NCBI RefSeq assembly: GCF_000964085.1
Contig: NZ_JZRB01000018.1
Coordinates: 1-64,000 of the forward strand
Reading direction: 5' to 3'
DNA from: Luteibacter yeojuensis
GTDB taxonomy: Bacteria; Pseudomonadota; Gammaproteobacteria; Xanthomonadales; Rhodanobacteraceae
Length of the DNA stretch: 64,000 nt
Each line of letters begins with the position of its first letter. The first letter of the stretch is position 1. Under the pieces are notes generated by a model that worked only from the letters and a program-made list of their open reading frames with translations, did not search any database and was not told the origin of the DNA. Below, one piece after another: positions 59,940-64,000 of the stretch. The position numbers and the translations under genes were made by a program.

Positions 59940-60269
59940 ATGACTCAGCTGCCACCCGTGGTCTGGGGCGAGACGCCAGACACTCACCTATCCAGCGAGG
60001 TGCGCGCCTTGCTCCGTGCAGTGATAGCGCACGACCTCGCCTTAAGCACAGATTACGCGGGCCGCATCACGCAGGTTGCCTTGAACCGCGGCTGGTCCGA
60101 CCTCGCCGTGGCGGCGGAGCAATTCGTGCAAGAAATCAGTCGCGGGACCCCGTCGATGCCATCCATTATGGCGCATCTTGAACGGCTGATGGCGGCCGCC
60201 GCAGCGCCGCAAGTTGACACGGCACAGGCCAGTCGCCTGAGCGGCGTCGTCAGCTCGACAGGAGGCTGA
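59940..60269 (+). CDS. Family H-like helical protein
   Basis: A 109-residue protein: SSEVRALLRAVIAHDLALST, DYAGRITQVALNRGWSDLAV, AAEQFVQEISRGTPSMPSIM, AHLERLMAAAAAPQ. Helical, with a G-W-x-x-L-x-x-A-A-E middle that parallels D-Q-A-L-A-A-A-A-H in the previous gene. Third helical gene in the chemoreceptor cluster (57339, 59467, 59940). Its end overlaps the convergent gene at 60250 by 20 bases. Confidence 0.58.
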   Translation: MTQLPPVVWGETPDTHLSSEVRALLRAVIAHDLALSTDYAGRITQVALNRGWSDLAVAAEQFVQEISRGTPSMPSIMAHLERLMAAAAAPQVDTAQASRLSGVVSSTGG

Positions 60270-60519
60270 CTAGGTCGAGCATTTCCACCTCGGACAAGTC
60301 CCGCGCTTCCACATCAAGCCACACCCGATGGCCACGTAGGGCGTGGGAAAGCTGGCACGCACCGCTGTTCGGCAACTCGCCGACAAGGGAGTCGCCCATG
60401 GTCAACGGCCCGTCCAGCGTGCCAGCAACGCAATAGCGTCCGCTAGGCTGGCGGAGAACGGCACAGCGCAGGTCGTGCTGGTGCCACGTCACCATATAGA
60501 CGGGAAGATAAGCGATCAT
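60250..60519 (-). CDS. Hypothetical protein
   Basis: An 89-residue protein, MIAYLPVYMVTWHQHDLRCA, VLRQPSGRYCVAGTLDGPLT, MGDSLVGELPNSGACQLSHA, LRGHRVWLDVEARDLSEVEM. It starts with beta strands and ends with a helix. Not recognised. ATG 60519 or 60495 (MVTW) are possible starts; neither has a good ribosome site. Confidence 0.5.
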   Translation of the reverse strand: MIAYLPVYMVTWHQHDLRCAVLRQPSGRYCVAGTLDGPLTMGDSLVGELPNSGACQLSHALRGHRVWLDVEARDLSEVEMLDLVSLLSS

Positions 60520-60737
60520 GAACGGTTCGATTGGCGGCGTGCGGGGCCACGACGACGCCCCTGTTTCTCCTGCCGGGAGTCCGGGTCCTGTGGATCTGGG
60601 CTCGGCGTTGATGTGGAGGGCATGAGCGAGGGCGGTGTGTCCATGCCACATTATCGACCGTTGACGAAAAGCTTGAGTGGACGCAGCGGCGAACGATTAA
60701 CCGGTCCGTCTGTGGCCTGGCGATCGGCCATCGTCTG
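60520..60737. other. Short stretch without recognised gene
   Basis: Nothing recognised between the two minus-strand genes. Confidence 0.3.
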
Positions 60738-61067
60738 TCAAACTCCCCGGACGGGCAACGCCGCCAGATCGACAAAGGCGGCGTCGGCTTCGACCACTGA
60801 TCGTAAGGGCACCATCCGGGCGACGCCGGCGATAGCGGCCTCTATGTCTTGCAGTAGCTCATCTTCCCAGATTGCCTCCAAGGATTCGACCGCATCAATC
60901 CCGACGACGAAAACAACTTCGCCGTTGACCCCTTCGCCGAGCCACGGCCGTTCGGTGCCCAGGCGCCCTTGCGCTCGCGCGGTGCGGTGGTGATTAGCCA
61001 ACAAGTCTAGAAGCGCTTGGCGCTTCCCTGGAAACGGCTTATACGACACGATAAGCATGCGCTTCAA
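60738..61067 (-). CDS. ABM-fold monooxygenase-like protein, copy 2
   Basis: A 109-residue paralogue of 6645: LKRMLIVSYKPFPGKRQALL, HHRTARAQGRLGTERPWLGE, EVVFVVGIDAVESLEAIWED, ELLQDIEAAIAGVARMVPLR. The same order of strands and helices and the same length. A TTG start at 61067 is proposed: GGGAG lies seven bases before it, it aligns exactly with the GTG start of copy 1, and the in-frame ATG at 61058 would be 16 bases from the same site. Substrate unknown. No response regulator follows, unlike copy 1. Confidence 0.7.
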   Translation of the reverse strand: MKRMLIVSYKPFPGKRQALLDLLANHHRTARAQGRLGTERPWLGEGVNGEVVFVVGIDAVESLEAIWEDELLQDIEAAIAGVARMVPLRSVVEADAAFVDLAALPVRGV

Positions 61068-61492
61068 GCGAGTTCTCCCGAGGTACCTACGCTCAACAGA
61101 CGAAGCCAGACCCCTGCTTCGCTCGCATGGTACCGGACGGGGCATTGATATGCCGCTGCGACCCAGCGCGTTGGCCCCTTAACTCGGAAATCGAGAGATT
61201 CCTTGACCTCGAGTGGTGGCGCTTTTGCGCGGACAGGGGATGCGCCCTCATGCGCCCATCCCAAAAAATTGCATTTGCTCAGGAAATAGACTCCTCTAGA
61301 CCCCGCTAATCGTAACGATCAGCCGATTCTCTCCCGGTTCACTCATCACGGTCGACGAAGGCACCTTCCAGTCAATGACTGACCCCGATAGCGAGAAGCA
61401 TGGGGTGCGCATTGCGATGAAGGGTATACGCGCTGACCGGCTGTGCACGGCTTCCGTCGTACCGTCCGAGGTTGATCAACCGAGTCCTTGTC
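61068..61492. other. Divergent intergenic region
   Basis: No gene recognised between the monooxygenase-fold gene and the AraC-type gene. Confidence 0.35.
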
Positions 61493-61954
61493 ATGACGTC
61501 TCTCCCCACACGTCGGCGCCTCTCGCCCGACCAGCAAGCCACCGTCCTTCGCGTGCTCTGCAGCGACCTCGCCAAACCCGCCGCCGCCGGCGATCTTTGG
61601 TCCCATACAGGACTGATGCCCCCCGAATTTTATCTCGCCTTCAAAGGCACCTTCGGCGCCGATCCCACCCAAGTGCTCCGAGCGCTACGGATGTCGGAGG
61701 CCTGTGCGCGCCTGCGAGCCGGCGAGGCGATTGTTGATCTGGCAGGAGCGCTGGGTTATCGCAGTGTCAAATCGTTCGGTAAAGCATTCCGAGTAGTGAT
61801 GGGTCAGCCGCCGGCTCGGTGGCGACGGGCCCTTAGCCAGTGTGGGCCAGCATCTGCTCGACAGCCGTTGTCGCGCACTGCAAAGTGTGGCCCATGTCAA
61901 GCGTCAAAAAACGAACCTCTGCGGTCCCAAGACTGCTGCCCGAGTCCGCTCTAA
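61493..61954 (+). CDS. AraC-type DNA-binding domain protein, no sensor domain
   Basis: A 153-residue protein. The AraC/XylS double HTH is at about 30-115: DLAKPAAAGDLWSHTGLMPP, EFYLAFKGTFGADPTQVLRA, LRMSEACARLRAGEAIVDLA, GALGYRSVKSFGKAFRVVMG, QPPARWRR. The second HTH (A-L-G-Y-R-S-V-K-S-F-G-K-A-F) is textbook. The remaining N- and C-terminal parts are short and unstructured. So it could act as a small constitutive activator. ATG 61493 has no upstream extension of value. Confidence 0.85.
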   Translation: MTSLPTRRRLSPDQQATVLRVLCSDLAKPAAAGDLWSHTGLMPPEFYLAFKGTFGADPTQVLRALRMSEACARLRAGEAIVDLAGALGYRSVKSFGKAFRVVMGQPPARWRRALSQCGPASARQPLSRTAKCGPCQASKNEPLRSQDCCPSPL

Positions 61955-62313
61955 AGTAAATTTCGCGTTCAGCGAAAAGGCGTGGTTAGCCGCTCTTGCC
62001 CTGCCGAGCACGATGGCTTCTCATGCCCGTTGCGCTGACGTAGCGTCGAATGATCCGGGCCGGCACGATGGGCTGGCGCTCAAGGGATGCTGAGGCGCGC
62101 GTAGGAAGTCGCTTTATCGGGTAGGCGATCGTCTGAGTGGGCGATGCGGAGACGGGCAGACTTAGTGGCGAGCTTGCGTAAGAGGGCTAGGCCGGCGAGG
62201 ATGATGATCACGCGGCGAAGTGGGATACGCAGGACGGTGTGCATCTATGGCGCGGAGACGCTTAAAGCCACGGGGCCGCAGTGCGTCGAGGAGTATCGGT
62301 CAGCAGAATATGC
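61955..62313. other. Gene-poor stretch
   Basis: No gene recognised; the overlapping frame 62144-62689 is a shadow of the family W gene. Confidence 0.35.
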
Positions 62314-62550
62314 ATGCAGAATTCCTCGAACGGGCCTCACGACACTTTTGAGTATCGCGCCACTGGGCAACGCGGTACGGGCGGCTGGGTGCTGGTGCTC
62401 CGGGACGGAAGGGTGTATCGCGCTGGTCCGGAAGTTGCCCAGCCTAGCGGCAGCCTCTTACCTCGCTTCGACAGCGAGGATGAAATCACGTCCGCTGTGC
62501 GGCTCGGCGTGGAAATTGCCCTTGACACAGACAAGTGGCAATGGCGATGA
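62314..62550 (+). CDS. Family W aromatic-rich small protein, copy 3
   Basis: A 78-residue protein from ATG 62314: MQNSSNGPHDTFEYRATGQR, GTGGWVLVLRDGRVYRAGPE, VAQPSGSLLPRFDSEDEITS, AVRLGVEIALDTDKWQWR. It aligns through its length with 2331, including HDTFEYRA/RDTFDYRA, PSGSL and the AVRLGxE helix and DKWxWR end. A GTG at 62281 is an alternative start. Function unknown. Confidence 0.65.
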   Translation: MQNSSNGPHDTFEYRATGQRGTGGWVLVLRDGRVYRAGPEVAQPSGSLLPRFDSEDEITSAVRLGVEIALDTDKWQWR

Positions 62551-62796
62551 GCTGTCAGCGTATCTATCGGCTACCTGCTGCTGGGTCGTTGCGCAAATAC
62601 CGGCCGCACTGATTGCCGAAAGCGTTCGAGGTGGACCCAAAGGCAGCGTTGTGGACACCAGCGCATGCGTCGCTGCCGCTTATGCGTGATGCTATGCGCG
62701 GTCTCAACGGGACCGTGGATTCCCCATGACGATCCAGCCCTTAGAATGAGTCTTAGGTCTGGGCACGACCCGGTGAACCTAGCTGGGGAGTTTCTG
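62551..62796. other. Short stretch without gene
   Basis: Nothing recognised before the short gene at 62797. Confidence 0.3.
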
Positions 62797-62928
62797 ATGC
62801 GCAGCCGTTGGACGCTTCGTGACCTGGCGGACGTGTTCGCGGCAGTCCTTATCACCACCTATGGGTTGCTCGAAATCGATGTGTTCGTAGCGCCAGATCA
62901 AAAGCCGATGCGGCCGCCGTATCAGTAA
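62797..62928 (+). CDS. Short peptide with strong ribosome site
   Basis: A 43-residue peptide MRSRWTLRDLADVFAAVLIT, TYGLLEIDVFVAPDQKPMRP, PYQ. GGGGAG lies six bases before the ATG, one of the best ribosome sites in the window, which is the main support. The middle is hydrophobic and could form one membrane helix. No family known. Confidence 0.45.
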   Translation: MRSRWTLRDLADVFAAVLITTYGLLEIDVFVAPDQKPMRPPYQ

Positions 62929-63227
62929 GACGAGGCACTCCAAGGGTTCGCACACCGTTCACTGGCGCTGTGAAGCTCGTTATACAACGCATCTAATCCA
63001 TCGCGCATAGCCTCCTGCGCCCAGTCTCCTTCCTGCAACCACGCTAAGAAAGCACCGGCCGTCGCCCCCAATGCCAACAGATTCGAGGCCCAGGCGCTGT
63101 CCCTTATGTCGCTGACGATATCCATAGCGCGGACCCGGTCATGACGCCTGACCGCCTGTCCCAATGCAATGGTCTGCTCGGTCAGTCTCTGCCGGTGGAC
63201 CGATAACGCGAGTGATTTCGACGGCAC
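62922..63227 (-). CDS. Family H small helical protein downstream of otsA
   Basis: A 101-residue protein: HRQRLTEQTIALGQAVRRHD, RVRAMDIVSDIRDSAWASNL, LALGATAGAFLAWLQEGDWA, REGLDALYNELHSASE-like end (MRDGLDALYNELHSASE). Closest relative is 16424. It lies on the minus strand 142 bases after otsA in both arrays, so the two may share a transcript. Function unknown; a role tied to trehalose synthesis or its regulation is worth considering. Confidence 0.7.
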   Translation of the reverse strand: MPSKSLALSVHRQRLTEQTIALGQAVRRHDRVRAMDIVSDIRDSAWASNLLALGATAGAFLAWLQEGDWAQEAMRDGLDALYNELHSASERCANPWSASSY

Positions 63228-63369
63228 GATCAGCGCTCCGTGGTACGGTCTTCGACCAGGGGTCGTGTCAATCGCCTATCAGCTAGGACGCGCGCAGATT
63301 GCACCCAGCCTCGTGAAGGCACTGGCATGGATGCGGTGGTGCTGGCCGCCGTTGTCGCCGAACCCACGG

Positions 63370-64000
63370 CTAGGCGACGACGGGGCGCATGGCCTCCTTA
63401 TGACGAAGCGCATCCAGAAAGGCCGTGCGCCAAGTCGTGATCGTGTTCGCCTCAAGGGCATGCATCATCGCGCGATGCCGCCGCTGCCGTTCCTTAAGTG
63501 GCATCGCCAATGCCTGGGCCAAGGCCCCAGAGACTTCATCGATGTCGGCAGGATTAACGAACAGGGCGGCGTCGAGCTCCTGCGCGGCGCCGGCGAAGCG
63601 GGACAGGACCAATACGCCCGGATCATCCCTATCCTGGCAGGCGACATACTCTTTCGCCACCAGATTCATGCCGTCACGCAAGGGGGTAACCAGCCCGACT
63701 TTGGCAGTACGGTAGTATCCGGCGAGCACGGTGTGGGCGAAGGACTTATTGACATAGCGGATGGGAACCCAGTCGGGCTCAGCATACTGCCCATTGATGT
63801 GGCCAGCGCTGCGTTCGAGCGTTCGCCGCAGCAGGCGGTATTCGGGCACGTCCGACCGCGAGGGCGGGGCGATCTGAAGAAGCGAGACATGGCCGCGCAA
63901 CGTCTTGTGGTCGCGCAGCAGGCGCGCGAAGCCATCGAAACGCTCGGGCAACCCTTTGGAGTAATCCAACCGATCCACGCCAATGATCAGCTGGCGATCA
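63370..64000 (-). CDS. otsA: Trehalose-6-phosphate synthase, partial at window edge
   Basis: The last 209 residues of a GT20 glycosyltransferase that makes trehalose-6-phosphate from UDP-glucose and glucose-6-phosphate. LIIGVDRLDYSKGLPERFDG opens the visible part, the second Rossmann lobe. Then IAPPSRSDVPEYRLLRRTLE, GYYRTAKVGLVTPLRDGMNL, VAKEYVACQDRDDPGVLVLS (the D-G-M-N-L-V-A-K-E-Y UDP-binding signature) and ANTITTWRTAFLDALRHKEA. All expected C-terminal motifs are intact. The N-terminal part lies beyond the window. Trehalose protects against osmotic and desiccation stress. Confidence 0.95.
   Translation of the reverse strand, partial: DRQLIIGVDRLDYSKGLPERFDGFARLLRDHKTLRGHVSLLQIAPPSRSDVPEYRLLRRTLERSAGHINGQYAEPDWVPIRYVNKSFAHTVLAGYYRTAKVGLVTPLRDGMNLVAKEYVACQDRDDPGVLVLSRFAGAAQELDAALFVNPADIDEVSGALAQALAMPLKERQRRHRAMMHALEANTITTWRTAFLDALRHKEAMRPVVA

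Overview
The window is GC-rich DNA with many genes on both strands. It looks like an accessory region from a gammaproteobacterium of the Xanthomonadales/Lysobacterales, perhaps Rhodanobacteraceae (Luteibacter/Dyella-like). That placement rests on the style of the LOV and PAS hybrid histidine kinases, the fecI-fecR-STN-receptor iron locus, and the mix of stress genes (CsbD, DUF4142, KaiC-like, OtsA, GlgX). It is an inference; there is no rRNA or tRNA to anchor it.

Layout. (A) 0.4-17.1 kb: a dense array of very small genes mixed with signalling and stress genes (chemoreceptor, LOV hybrid kinase, response regulator, CsbD, DUF4142, a flavin/pyridoxamine oxidase-fold stress protein), ending in wrecks of kaiC, a SpoIIE-type phosphatase and otsA. 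(B) 17.5-29.4 kb: mobile DNA. A tyrosine recombinase is divergent from a KfrA-like protein, and a GFA protein follows. Next comes a four-gene Tn7-like transposition module (TnsA, TnsB, TnsC and TniQ/TnsD types, 20.5-25.6 kb) with two or three passenger genes. Last is a broken ba3-type cytochrome oxidase pair. (C) 29.5-34.7 kb: an intact iron-uptake operon (Fur-box-like site, FecI-type sigma factor, FecR, siderophore receptor, PepSY membrane protein). (D) 35-64 kb: a second array of the same flavour. It has a second LOV hybrid kinase, a third hybrid kinase, a second chemoreceptor, an N-terminally truncated GlgX and an intact OtsA running off the window end, interspersed with a run of broken genes at 38.9-41.6 kb and an Rhs tip carrying a GIY-YIG-like toxin remnant.

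Arrays A and D are paralogous. At least ten families occur in both: LOV kinase, chemoreceptor with a WREF tail, OtsA, a monooxygenase-fold protein, response-regulator fragments, a GWWRIT winged-helix-like protein, and four small families labelled here for cross-reference. Family G is an HTH-like protein ending in GWLD. Family H is an all-helical protein of about 100 residues. Family W is an aromatic-rich protein ending in DKWxWR. Family D is DUF2188-like. A family H gene lies just downstream of otsA in both arrays.

Working together, the intact genes suggest light and chemical sensing feeding two-component and chemotaxis signalling, alongside osmotic/desiccation protection (trehalose, glycogen turnover, small hydrophilic proteins). 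Many genes are interrupted by frameshifts or single amber codons. Either the region is decaying or the assembly has some homopolymer errors; truncations with foreign junctions show that at least part of the decay is real.
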